From Parabacteroides sp. AM08-6 (lineage in GTDB: Bacteria > Bacteroidota > Bacteroidia > Bacteroidales > Tannerellaceae), in the NCBI RefSeq assembly GCF_003473295.1, contig NZ_QRMP01000013.1:25401-89400 (forward strand): a DNA stretch of 64,000 nucleotides, written 5' to 3'. Positions 40,691 to 49,980 of the stretch are shown piece after piece (within the stretch, counting starts at the first letter, position 1; each line of letters begins with the position of its first letter). The notes beneath the pieces are model-generated. The model was given only the letters and a program-made list of their open reading frames with translations, did not search any database and was not told where the DNA came from. Made by a program: the position numbers and the translations under genes.

Positions 40691-41515
40691 ATGGCTATTC
40701 CTGTTTCTGATAAGTTAGCAACGAATAACTCGGAAATGTATATATTGTCCATCCGGCTTCGGTCGGGTGGACTTTCTTTTTCCGGTTATATTCCTTCGGT
40801 GGGTGATACATTCTTTTACCGGGATGTGGAATTTGACCGGGCAAAACCTTACATATCTTCATTAAAAGAATTTTTCTTCGAAAACGATTTCCTTACCTGG
40901 ACATACAAACGGATAAATGTAGTTGTTGTTTCCCCTCAATATCTATTGGTTCCGGAAGATGTTTATCAAGATAAACGGCAGAATGAATTTCTATCGTTTG
41001 CTTTTTCCTCTTCTGAAGGACGGTGTCTGAATAATAGGCTGTACGATGAAGAAGCCGAACTTGTGTTCGGAATAGAGGAAGAGGTCTATGAGTTTTGCTC
41101 CCGTTCTTTGATTAATCCGCGGTATGTTCATCATATGTATCCGGTGCTTTCTCTTTGGAAAAAACAGAGCCGGACGCGTTTACCCAAGCAACTGTATGTG
41201 GTATTGCATCGCCGGATGATAGATATCGTTTGTTATGCGCAGGGGAATTTGATGTTTGTTAATTCATTTAGTTATGAACATGCCGACGATATTCTCTACT
41301 ATATTTTATACATATGGAAACAGGTCGGCATGAATCAACAGAAAGACCAATTGCGGTTTTTAGGTGAAACCTCTTTGTGTAATACTGTCGTAAAGACATT
41401 GCGGAACTATTTACAATATATCGAGCCGTTGGAAATACCTTCCGAAGCCTATTTGTTAGGGTCGGAAATAGTACAAGCTCCTTTGGATTTAATAGCTTTA
41501 TCATTATGCGAATAA
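40691..41515 (+). CDS. DUF3822 family protein
   Basis: 274 residues, cytoplasmic. Segments such as LSIRLRSGGLSFSGY, NRLYDEEAELVFGIEEEVYEF and NSFSYEHADDILYYILYIWK fit DUF3822, a Bacteroidetes family with an actin-like (ribonuclease H/ASKHA) fold. Function unknown. It overlaps rsmD by 10 bp and is therefore cotranscribed and possibly linked with ribosome or envelope assembly. Confidence 0.88.
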   Translation: MAIPVSDKLATNNSEMYILSIRLRSGGLSFSGYIPSVGDTFFYRDVEFDRAKPYISSLKEFFFENDFLTWTYKRINVVVVSPQYLLVPEDVYQDKRQNEFLSFAFSSSEGRCLNNRLYDEEAELVFGIEEEVYEFCSRSLINPRYVHHMYPVLSLWKKQSRTRLPKQLYVVLHRRMIDIVCYAQGNLMFVNSFSYEHADDILYYILYIWKQVGMNQQKDQLRFLGETSLCNTVVKTLRNYLQYIEPLEIPSEAYLLGSEIVQAPLDLIALSLCE

Positions 41516-42048
41516 TAAGTGGTATTTACGGTCGTCGTCGTTTTGACGTCCCCTCAACATTCAGTGCTCGTCCGACAACGGATTTTGCTAAAGAGAATAT
41601 TTTTAATGTTATCGGTAATTTGATTGATTTGGATAGCATGGATGCGCTGGACTTGTTTGCCGGTACGGGAAGTATTTCCTTTGAACTGCTTTCTCGCGGG
41701 TGCCGGAGTGTGACAGCTGTGGAAAAAAACAATGCGCATGCTTCTTTTATAGCTAAAGTTGCCAAAGAACTCAAAACGGATGCGCTTCAGTTAATCCGGG
41801 GAGATGCATTCCGTTATCTGAATTCCGCACCGGCTAAGAGTTACGATTTCATTTTTGCCGACCCGCCTTATGCGTTAAAAGAATTACCGGAAGTTCCTGC
41901 TCTTGTCTTTGAGCGTGACCTTTTGCGCGACGGCGGTTTGTTTGTGATGGAACATCCTAAGACAAACGATTTTTCCGGTTTACCTTATTTCCACCAACAC
42001 CGTGTTTACGGTTCCGTCAATTTCAGTATCTTCTACAAAAAAACGTAG
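41506..42048 (+). CDS. rsmD: 16S rRNA (guanine(966)-N2)-methyltransferase
   Basis: 180 residues. MRIISGIYGRRRFDVP at the start, RPTTDFAKENIFNVI, SAM-binding LDLFAGTGSISFELLSRG (about 47-64) and the catalytic DPPY motif in IFADPPYAL (about 117-121) are diagnostic. It methylates G966 of 16S rRNA. It overlaps the DUF3822 gene by 10 bp. Confidence 0.95.
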   Translation: MRIISGIYGRRRFDVPSTFSARPTTDFAKENIFNVIGNLIDLDSMDALDLFAGTGSISFELLSRGCRSVTAVEKNNAHASFIAKVAKELKTDALQLIRGDAFRYLNSAPAKSYDFIFADPPYALKELPEVPALVFERDLLRDGGLFVMEHPKTNDFSGLPYFHQHRVYGSVNFSIFYKKT

Positions 42049-42053
42049 TTTTG
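42046..42053 (+). promoter_or_regulatory. Putative -7 box for the toroid protein gene
   Basis: TAGTTTTG overlapping the rsmD stop, 37 bp upstream of the ATG at 42091. Confidence 0.4.
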
Positions 42054-42090
42054 CAGGGTTGCTTGTTTTTATGATACTAATATCAATATT

Positions 42091-44460
42091 ATGAATAAAT
42101 TATCTTTTCGCAGGTTGCTAATGTCGTTAATGAGTGTTTTCTCATTAAACAGAGTTGTCGTTCAGACTGATGTCATCCGCATTTTCTCAATCTTCATTTT
42201 AGTAATGCCTTGTTCTCTGTTTGCAAATGATGGTACCGTCTTGGTTTCCGGCGATGTATCAATAACGGTGAAAGCCGTGGATGAAGGGCTCTATAAATTA
42301 AATTTTTCTTATCAGGGAACCCCGATACCCACAATCAACCCGGATGCCACGATTTTTCTGGAATTAGCCGGCTCAAAGGAGCTTTCGGGAAACTATAGCT
42401 CGTGTGAGCTTAATGGCAATACGCTTACCTGTCAGGCATTGCTCACGACAAGCTTGGGGACGAACTTTAATGTTTCTGATATATATATTGCCAAAGGCAA
42501 CGGAATCATTGAGCTTCAGCGCAAAATCCAATTATCAAACTCCAAAGCAGGCGATTGTTTCTTCAACTCCTTTTTCGGTTTTCGTACTGACGAGCAAGCG
42601 ACGAATCTTACCCGGAACGAATATTTTATACCTGCCGTATGGTATAAAGGTAATTTCACTGTAACCGGGAATATTCCGAAGCATATCCCGCAGGTCAACG
42701 ATACCTATTTTTATTATCGGGAAGACAGGATTACATTGCCTCTTGTTATGTTTCGCAATCCAAGAACGAATTTCACCCTTTCAATCATTCATAAAGATTC
42801 CAAATGCGAAACGGTTATCGCCGATGGAAACGGGATTGACACTGGTGCTGATTATCAGTTCGGTTCATTGGGAATAAAGAGAGAAAATAACGTGATTTAT
42901 ACGAATTTCATATACCCCGGTTCGGAGGCCGGGAGACGAGGGGGACGCGGCCCACGCCATCATCCCGTACAAGATGATTTAGTGCATGAATATAATCTGG
43001 AACTTTGTTTCTCAAGTGTAAATGACTATGCTACGGCAGTGAAAGACTCATGGGGACATGCTTTCGAATTATACAATCCGACTATTTATCCGGTCAATCT
43101 CGATGTAACCTATCATGGTATCATCGAAACTTTAATGTATTATTATGGGGAAGACACGAGCATGGGAGGTAAGTACGATGCAGCGGGTTGGCCTTTCGAG
43201 GTAGACCTCACCACTTTTAAACCCAGGAACTATGATTACCAAATGGGATTTGTAGGCATGCAGGTTGCAACCGGATATTATATCTATCGGGAAGGAGTGG
43301 AAACCGGTAATAACGATATGATAAAAAAAGGGGAAGCCGTGTTGAACTTCTGGGCATCCAAAAGCCAGACATCTTTAGGATTACCACGTGATTGGTATGA
43401 TCCGGGTTGGTGGGGAAAGACCGGCACTTTCCGCGACGGAAGCAACCTGCGTGTTAATACAGGAGGCATGGAAAGCCTGATTGCCGCTTGGGCGTTTGCC
43501 AAACGTAGTGGCATCGAAAAACCTGAATGGCTGGAAGCCTGCAAAAGATATGGCGACTGGCTTATAGACAACCAGAACGAAGATGGAAGCTATTATTTTT
43601 CTTATAATCATAAGGTCATAAATGCTCAGGGAAAACATCCGGTTACGAATTCAAATAAGTTTCTGACAATTTGTGCGGTCCGTTATCTTGTGGAACTTCA
43701 TATCGCAGCACAAGCGGATAGTCCCGGTGATAATAAGTATAGGGAAGCTGCTGAAAAGGCAGGCGATTTTTGCTATAAGAATATACATAACACCTATACT
43801 TATGTTTCCTGTGTGATTGATAATCCCCAGACGTATGACAGCGAATCAGGCCAAATGGCTCTCAACGGATTCCTGGCTCTTTACGACCTGACGAAAGATG
43901 CTAAATGGCTGACGGCGGCCGAACAAGCTGCTACTTATACGGAAAGTTGGGTTCATTGCATGGAGATACCCGTTGAAAATGATAAGGGTAACCGTCCCAC
44001 GAAATACCCAAGAGACCGTAGCATTGTGGGACAACACATTATTGCCATGGGACATGCGGGAGCAGACCTCGGATTTGCATGGAGTTCCTTTGCGTTTTAT
44101 CGCCTCTACCTGGAAACCGGCAATGAACATTACCTGAAAGTAGCACGTATCTCTGCCCATAATTCCAAACAGTCCATGAACTGGGATCAATCTCTTTTCC
44201 CCGGGCAGCAAAGGGGATTACAAATGGAGGTCTTCAATGTGAGTGGGCTTAGGCGCGAAAATGGGGCGTTTACCTGTCTCAACTGGAATTATGCCGCACA
44301 TCTTGACCCGATGTTCCGCTTCAAAGATGCCTTTGGCACACCGAATATGGAAGAAGTCGAGAAGATGAGTTGGGAAGATCGTAAATATTATAATGATATT
44401 TATTCACACGTACAGTCGGCAAACTGGGGACAGGATATAAGCTCCACAGTCAATCGGTAA
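42091..44460 (+). CDS. Large secreted protein with (alpha/alpha)6-toroid-like domain
   Basis: 789 residues. The hydrophobic segment lies at 28-46 (IFSIFILVMPCSLFAND), after an unusually long N-terminus; an internal start (M at 12 or 15) may be the true one. Residues about 50-330 are beta-rich, resembling the N-terminal beta domain of hydrolases of this type. Residues about 345-720 have the repeated helical pattern of six-hairpin enzymes (NTGGMESLIAAWAFAKRSG, NQNEDGSYYFSYN, GQMALNGFLALYDLT, HAGADLGFAWSSFAFYRLYLETGN). This points to a glycoside hydrolase or lyase acting on a polysaccharide in the envelope, but I cannot name the family or catalytic residues. After the stop the same frame continues 58 codons with a YPNP motif. 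Confidence 0.7.
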   Translation: MNKLSFRRLLMSLMSVFSLNRVVVQTDVIRIFSIFILVMPCSLFANDGTVLVSGDVSITVKAVDEGLYKLNFSYQGTPIPTINPDATIFLELAGSKELSGNYSSCELNGNTLTCQALLTTSLGTNFNVSDIYIAKGNGIIELQRKIQLSNSKAGDCFFNSFFGFRTDEQATNLTRNEYFIPAVWYKGNFTVTGNIPKHIPQVNDTYFYYREDRITLPLVMFRNPRTNFTLSIIHKDSKCETVIADGNGIDTGADYQFGSLGIKRENNVIYTNFIYPGSEAGRRGGRGPRHHPVQDDLVHEYNLELCFSSVNDYATAVKDSWGHAFELYNPTIYPVNLDVTYHGIIETLMYYYGEDTSMGGKYDAAGWPFEVDLTTFKPRNYDYQMGFVGMQVATGYYIYREGVETGNNDMIKKGEAVLNFWASKSQTSLGLPRDWYDPGWWGKTGTFRDGSNLRVNTGGMESLIAAWAFAKRSGIEKPEWLEACKRYGDWLIDNQNEDGSYYFSYNHKVINAQGKHPVTNSNKFLTICAVRYLVELHIAAQADSPGDNKYREAAEKAGDFCYKNIHNTYTYVSCVIDNPQTYDSESGQMALNGFLALYDLTKDAKWLTAAEQAATYTESWVHCMEIPVENDKGNRPTKYPRDRSIVGQHIIAMGHAGADLGFAWSSFAFYRLYLETGNEHYLKVARISAHNSKQSMNWDQSLFPGQQRGLQMEVFNVSGLRRENGAFTCLNWNYAAHLDPMFRFKDAFGTPNMEEVEKMSWEDRKYYNDIYSHVQSANWGQDISSTVNR

Positions 44461-44604
44461 AATTTCCGCAGGGGAACTACACTGTCACTCTATCCCAACC
44501 CGATAAACTCCCACGGCAATTCCGTGATACTCTTTACCTTCAATAACGAATTTCAAAGGGATTTTTCACTTGATGCTTCTGGCATCTGTTTGTTATTATT
44601 TTTA

Positions 44605-46050
44605 TTAAAGAAGAGGAGAAAACAAACGCATAAATGATTCTGCTATACGTTGTTTTCGCGGACGTCTCAGCCAGCGTGAAGGAACCAGTCGTTCGCAGTT
44701 GTGCATATCGTGCAGAAAGACTTTTCTCATTTGATGGGCAAAGGATGGTTGATAAACGAACGAATTGATTTCGAAATTATGTTCGAAACTACGGAAATCC
44801 ATGTTGGCGGAACCGATGCAAGTTAGTTCATCATCAGTCACCAGTAGTTTGGAATGTAGGAATCCCGGTTTGTAGAAATATACCTTTACCCCGGCTTTTA
44901 CCATTTCGTCAATAAAGGAGTGAGTCGCCATGTTGGCAGTCCGGGTATCCGAGCGTTTAGGCAGCATCAGTCTTACATCCACACCTCCTAAAGCCGCTGT
45001 TTGCAATGCCTGGTTGATTCCTTCCGTAGGTAAGAAATAAGGAGTCTGGATAAAGATATACTTTTTAGCGTTGGCAATCGTGAAGACGGTGGCTTGCAAC
45101 AGGGTTCGCCATTGTCCGACCGGGCCGCTGGTGGCAATCTGCATGATATTATCTTCGCTATAGATAGGAAGAGGGGGATAGTAAATTTTTTCGTTGAGAA
45201 GTTTCTTGCTGACGACATACCAGTCTATCAGGAATGCAGCCTGCAAACCATGTACGCCTCTTCCGACAATCTTGAAATGTGTATCTCGCCAAGTGCCCCA
45301 GTCCGTGCCTTTGTTGTACCGGTCGGCAATATTCATTCCTCCCATAAATCCGACTTTCCCGTCAATGACAACAATCTTCCGGTGGTTCCGGTAGTTTACT
45401 TTACTGGTAAGGATAGGAAAAGCAACTTTCAGGAAAGCGTATACCTCTATGCCGTTCTCCCTCATCTCGTTAAAGAATCTGTTTTTTACCTTCCAGCAAC
45501 CGACATCATCATACAGGACACGTACTTGTACACCGGCTTTTGCTTTTTCTATTAACAGTTTCTTTATTTGATTACCGATTTCGTCGTCACAAAAAATGTA
45601 ATATTGGAGATGAATATGGTGGGTTGCTTTTTTTATCTCCTGTATTAAATCGTGAAACTTATCCGGACCGTTTGTGTAGATTGTAATGTCGCTGCCATAA
45701 AGCAGGGACGATTGGTTACTGTTGGACAACAAAGTTACCAACGGCTGATAAGGAGCTGGTACACTACAACTGTCTTGTGGCAGTTTCCCTTCCTGCGGAC
45801 GTTTCATTATCCTTTTATATGTGCGTCGGGAGATGATTCGCAGTTTCCGGTTATCCTGCCCGAAGAAGAAATAAAATAAAAGTCCGATACCCGGGGCAAG
45901 CAAAAGAACGATTACCCATGGGATGGTTTTCAACGGATTTCTGTTTTCGGTAATGATAACCAACACTAATCCGAGGATAGTGACAGAATACAATATAATA
46001 AATATTGTACCGACTATCCATTGTATATGTATGTGTATGGCTGCCAGCAT
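44605..46050 (-). CDS. cls: Cardiolipin synthase
   Basis: 481 residues. Two N-terminal membrane helices (about 8-65) are followed by two phospholipase D domains with HKD motifs: YRNHRKIVVIDGKVGFMGG (about 215-233) and FLHSKLLVTDDELTCIGSAN (about 396-415). It joins two phosphatidylglycerol molecules into cardiolipin and glycerol at the inner membrane. It is convergent with the toroid protein gene and overlaps the region after its stop. The start at 46050 gives a first helix of normal length. Confidence 0.95.
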   Translation of the reverse strand: MLAAIHIHIQWIVGTIFIILYSVTILGLVLVIITENRNPLKTIPWVIVLLLAPGIGLLFYFFFGQDNRKLRIISRRTYKRIMKRPQEGKLPQDSCSVPAPYQPLVTLLSNSNQSSLLYGSDITIYTNGPDKFHDLIQEIKKATHHIHLQYYIFCDDEIGNQIKKLLIEKAKAGVQVRVLYDDVGCWKVKNRFFNEMRENGIEVYAFLKVAFPILTSKVNYRNHRKIVVIDGKVGFMGGMNIADRYNKGTDWGTWRDTHFKIVGRGVHGLQAAFLIDWYVVSKKLLNEKIYYPPLPIYSEDNIMQIATSGPVGQWRTLLQATVFTIANAKKYIFIQTPYFLPTEGINQALQTAALGGVDVRLMLPKRSDTRTANMATHSFIDEMVKAGVKVYFYKPGFLHSKLLVTDDELTCIGSANMDFRSFEHNFEINSFVYQPSFAHQMRKVFLHDMHNCERLVPSRWLRRPRKQRIAESFMRLFSPLL

Positions 46051-46165
46051 CCTGTTTATCGTCCTGTTTGTTATAAAATGTAAAGATAAGAAGCAGATTT
46101 GATATTAGCAAGCTTAAATGTCCTTTTTGATAAACCGTATGGCCACAGGTTTGTTCAATCTTTAT

Positions 46166-46173
46166 TACTTTTG
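46166..46173 (+). promoter_or_regulatory. Putative -7 box for the rhomboid protease
   Basis: TACTTTTG, exact TAnnTTTG, 24 bp upstream of the ATG at 46198. Confidence 0.5.
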
Positions 46174-46197
46174 TCCGATTAAAAAGAAAAAAAACGT

Positions 46198-46791
46198 ATG
46201 ATTACTTATCTGATTATCGGAGTAACGGTTGTCGTTTCCTACCTTTGCTTCCAGAACGAAAGTCTTTTTCGGAAACTGGCTTTTATTCCTTATCGTACCG
46301 TCCGGGATAACGAATGGTACCGGTTAATCACACACGGTTTCGTACATGCGGATATGACGCATTTGCTGGTTAATATGTTTACCTTTTGGTCGTTCGGCCT
46401 TTATATGGAGAAACTGTTTCCTTATGTCGGTTTCGGAAAGTTCGCTTATCTGGGATTATATTTCGGCGGAATGATTGCCGCTTCCCTTTACGATTTAATC
46501 AGGCGGCGCAATAATCCGTACTATATGTCGATAGGTGCTTCCGGGGCTGTTTCTGCAGTTCTGTTTACTTCTATCTTCTTTGACCCGTGGGGAAAGATAT
46601 TGTTTTTTGCGATTCTTCCCATACCGGGGATTATTTTCGGAGTCCTTTATCTGGCTTATTGCCAGTATATGGCAAAGCGGGTGGGAGACAACATCAATCA
46701 TAACGCTCACTTCTACGGAGCCTTGTATGGCTTTCTGTATCCGATATTCCTCGACCCTTCCTTGATACAAAGGTTTCTTTCTTTTTTCTAA
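46198..46791 (+). CDS. Rhomboid-family intramembrane serine protease
   Basis: 197 residues, about six membrane helices. The catalytic serine is S115 in IGASGAVSA (GxSG) and the histidine is H171 in NHNAHFYGALYG; HGFVHADMTHLLVNM is the conserved loop 1 to helix 2 segment. It cleaves transmembrane helices of unknown targets. The gene stands alone, convergent with the outer-membrane receptor gene. Confidence 0.93.
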   Translation: MITYLIIGVTVVVSYLCFQNESLFRKLAFIPYRTVRDNEWYRLITHGFVHADMTHLLVNMFTFWSFGLYMEKLFPYVGFGKFAYLGLYFGGMIAASLYDLIRRRNNPYYMSIGASGAVSAVLFTSIFFDPWGKILFFAILPIPGIIFGVLYLAYCQYMAKRVGDNINHNAHFYGALYGFLYPIFLDPSLIQRFLSFF

Positions 46792-46830
46792 AATCAGATT
46801 GGTTTCCCGGAAACATCCTGATATATTAAA

Positions 46831-46912
46831 GGATGTGTATGCCTAAATTGAAAGATATGTATATCAAAACCTCAAAAGGTGTACACCTAAAATTGAAAAA
46901 GTGTACACCTTT
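46831..46912. repeat. Two related hairpin units between convergent genes
   Basis: Unit 1 (46831-46865) and unit 2 (46875-46912) share the pattern GG-TGTA-CC-TAAAATTGAAA-GTGTA. Unit 2 is a 12-bp perfect inverted repeat (46875-46886 with 46901-46912) whose arms contain the palindrome GTGTACAC; unit 1 is a decayed version. They may work as terminators, though no strong T run follows, or as protein sites. Confidence 0.55.
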
Positions 46913-46976
46913 CTGAAAATAGCATGGAATGCATTCATTCAAACATGCGGTTGCTTTTTATTTCTCATCGGTCTGT

Positions 46977-49793
46977 TTAAAATCTACCTCCCGGAGGTGG
47001 ACCCATACGGCCATGTCCCGGGCCTCTGTCCGGACCTTCTACATCGCTCGCTGATGCTCCTCCCTTGAAGATACTGAAGCGATAGATGAAGTGTACCATA
47101 AAGTAGCTGCTCAACGTATTGTATTCGCTATCCTGGGTGTAGCTGGCTGTTACGTTACGGGAGATATTGCTACGTTGTTGCAGAATGTCGTAAAACTTAA
47201 AGCGAATGGTAGCTTGGTTCCCTTTCAGGAAAGATTTGGATGCGGAAGCGTTCCAAAGAACTTCGTTTTGCTTGAATCCATCGGTATAACCGGAGTTGGT
47301 CGACCAGTTTACATCACTTTCGATTTTGAAGTTATACGGCAAGTAGATAGTCGTATTCCCTCCGACTCCGTAATTGAACACGTTCTGGTCCTTTTGTCCT
47401 TGCAGCGAGTTGTTCGTACCGTTGTAACGGATGTTCCCGTTTACGCCGAGGTCCAGATAATCGGAACGGAAGTCGATGCCGGCACGTTCCATGAGGACGA
47501 TGTTCTTGTTGGTATTCTTTTCGCTGTTGATGAAACCATTGCTGTTGGCATACGACCCCATCGTCATGGAGTTGACGGAGAATTTTTTGTTTTTCAAAGG
47601 GGTGTTGAACATTAAACGTGCGTTGCCGTTATAATTGCCGTTTACATTTTCATAAGATCTTATCTGACGGCCAGTGCCTTCTTCGTAAGTCGATTTGTTG
47701 ACAATATCGTTTATTACATAGCCGAAGTTCATCATAAACATAAGAGCTGTTTGTCTTTCCGGAATGAACTTCTGGAAACGCACGGACAAATCGTTGGTGT
47801 ACGTCGGTTTCAAGTCCGGATTACCGATAGTCACGTTCAACGGGTCGGATATGTCGGCTACCGGCTGCAATTGCGTCATGCTCGGCTGGCTTGTACGTCC
47901 GCGGTAATTGATACGGAGGTTGCTTCGTTTGTCGAACTTATAGTTAAACCGAACCATCGGAGACAAGTTTACTACGTTGCGGCTCAATTTGGAAAGAACG
48001 CTGTCGCCGACGAAGTTCTCGCTTGTGCTGTGCGACGGGTCGACCGTCATACCGATTGTATAATCATATTTTTCACGTACTGCCTTGAAAGCTAAACTGG
48101 CTTGTTGGGAAATGAAGTTGTTGCGATAACTTTTGCTGTAAGCTGTATCCAACTGATTGTATTCCTCACTTCCTTCTTCCCGCGTGTAGGAGTTTTTCAA
48201 GGACTCCTGTTTATTCTGGCTGATACTGTAGGTCGCCTGGATAAAATTGTTGTGTCCGATAGGCTCGACCCACGACAAATAAGCGCGGTAGTTGAAGCCG
48301 GAATTGTCGTAGCGGAAACGTTGGTCTACCAGTTCGTTATTATTTGCTTCGGAGGCTAACAGATATTGCGTATTGGAGTAGTTCAATCCTTTATTGTAGG
48401 AGTCGTTATATCCACCCGACAACGAACCGCTGAACGTACGTCCTTCGCTGTTCAACCGACGGCTGAATTCCAGTTGGGCATTCAGGTTATAGCCTTCACC
48501 GTCTGAAGCGTAATTGGATTCTCCAATGTTGACCGTATCTCTGTTTCCCGCCAAAGTATTAAACATGCTGTTTTCCCGGTTGTGGCTATTGCTATAGCTG
48601 AAACTAGGACGGAAAATGATTTGTGTCATCGTATCCGGCTTCCATTCCATGCGGAAATCTGCACCGATATTGTCGTTTCGCGTACTGCTACCGTTTTGTT
48701 CGTTATAGTAAGAAGAACTGTCGTTTGGCAGAATGTTCTGTCTGTTACTTTTACTTTGTGCATCGTTGTCGGAATGCGAGTAACGCACATTACCGCCAAG
48801 TGTCATCACTTCTGGTTTAAATTCCTTACTGAAGTTTAAGCCCGCATTGCCGGAAGAAGTGATACCGTTTCCGGCTCCCCTCGAACGTCCTCCGCGTTGT
48901 CCGCCCATTCCCTGGAACATACTGGAACCAAGATCGGAGAAACCCATATTGTTGGTGTTGTTGGCTCCCGCCATAAATGTAATCTGGTCGTTATTGATGA
49001 AACGGTTTACCATTGCATTGGCTTCGTACCTGTCTTCACTTCCGTATCCGGCGAAGGCATTGCCAAACCATCCTTGTTTCATCCCCGGCTTGACTGTCAG
49101 GTTGATAACGGTTTCTTCCTCCCCATCGTCGAAACCGGTCATTTTGGCCATATCGCTCAACTTGTCCAGAACCTGGACTTTGTCAATCATTTTGGAAGGG
49201 AGATTTTTGGATGCCACTTTTGGGTCATCGGAGAAGAACTCCTTGCCGTCTACCATGATTTTCTTGATTTCTTTACCGTTCACGGTGATTTTTCCATCGC
49301 TGTCTATTTCGACACCCGGCATCTTTTTCAGCAAATCTTCGAGCATGGAGCCTTCGGTTACTTTATAGGAGTCGGCATTGTACTCCATCGTGTCGTTACG
49401 TACAGTCACTTCGGGAGCTTTTCCTGTGATGACAGCTTCATCTAATTGATAGGTTCCGTCGCTTAGTTCAAGTTTGCCTAATTTTACCGGATTGCTTTTC
49501 CCCGTGATACGTAGCGGTTGGTAAAGCGGGTCGAAACCGATATAAGAAATATGCAATAAATAGTTGCCAGCTTTTACATTTTTCAGCGTGAAATTCCCAT
49601 CGCGCGAACTGGCAACTCCTCCGACCATTGTACTGTCTTTCACACTCAGTAGACGAACCGTAGCCTGTACGATAGGCTCGTCCGTACCTTCCTCAACCAC
49701 AGTTCCCGTTATATTAACGCCTTCTTGTTGCGCATACGTAGGTATCGCCAGAAGGATAAGGAACAACATCAATAAACATCTTCCCAATTTCAT
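46977..49793 (-). CDS. Outer-membrane TonB-receptor-like beta-barrel protein
   Basis: 938 residues. Signal peptide (ending AIPTYAQ at 21), a carboxypeptidase-regulatory-like domain (about 28-105, GTVVEEGTDEPIVQATVRLL), a plug-like part (about 115-215, LEDLLKKMPGVEIDSDGKI) and a long outer-membrane barrel of the OMP_b-brl_3 family to the end. The C-terminus after the last strand is Gly/Pro-rich (PDRGPGHGRMGPPPGG). It lacks a neighbouring SusD gene, so it is not a SusC of a classical starch-type pair; this family is widespread in Bacteroidetes and its cargo is mostly unknown. Confidence 0.9.
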   Translation of the reverse strand: MKLGRCLLMLFLILLAIPTYAQQEGVNITGTVVEEGTDEPIVQATVRLLSVKDSTMVGGVASSRDGNFTLKNVKAGNYLLHISYIGFDPLYQPLRITGKSNPVKLGKLELSDGTYQLDEAVITGKAPEVTVRNDTMEYNADSYKVTEGSMLEDLLKKMPGVEIDSDGKITVNGKEIKKIMVDGKEFFSDDPKVASKNLPSKMIDKVQVLDKLSDMAKMTGFDDGEEETVINLTVKPGMKQGWFGNAFAGYGSEDRYEANAMVNRFINNDQITFMAGANNTNNMGFSDLGSSMFQGMGGQRGGRSRGAGNGITSSGNAGLNFSKEFKPEVMTLGGNVRYSHSDNDAQSKSNRQNILPNDSSSYYNEQNGSSTRNDNIGADFRMEWKPDTMTQIIFRPSFSYSNSHNRENSMFNTLAGNRDTVNIGESNYASDGEGYNLNAQLEFSRRLNSEGRTFSGSLSGGYNDSYNKGLNYSNTQYLLASEANNNELVDQRFRYDNSGFNYRAYLSWVEPIGHNNFIQATYSISQNKQESLKNSYTREEGSEEYNQLDTAYSKSYRNNFISQQASLAFKAVREKYDYTIGMTVDPSHSTSENFVGDSVLSKLSRNVVNLSPMVRFNYKFDKRSNLRINYRGRTSQPSMTQLQPVADISDPLNVTIGNPDLKPTYTNDLSVRFQKFIPERQTALMFMMNFGYVINDIVNKSTYEEGTGRQIRSYENVNGNYNGNARLMFNTPLKNKKFSVNSMTMGSYANSNGFINSEKNTNKNIVLMERAGIDFRSDYLDLGVNGNIRYNGTNNSLQGQKDQNVFNYGVGGNTTIYLPYNFKIESDVNWSTNSGYTDGFKQNEVLWNASASKSFLKGNQATIRFKFYDILQQRSNISRNVTASYTQDSEYNTLSSYFMVHFIYRFSIFKGGASASDVEGPDRGPGHGRMGPPPGGRF

Positions 49794-49980
49794 AACTTTT
49801 ATTTTATCTTTCCAAGTATTAAGTACGAAAAGATAGACAAGGGAAAAAGACAGAAGTTTAATAATGTGTGACTTGATTTTGTATTATTAACAAAAATAAA
49901 GACGAACAGTGAAAGCTCTTTTGCTGCTTGATATTCATGCTGTTTGAAAGATTACCCGCGTTTTGCGCAGACTTTTCTGT

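Noticed and set aside
48425..48445. Another ACGTACGT motif as a third inversion site
   Set aside because: It lies inside the receptor gene, lacks the A/T flanks and ATGAC/GTCA ends, and is expected by chance.
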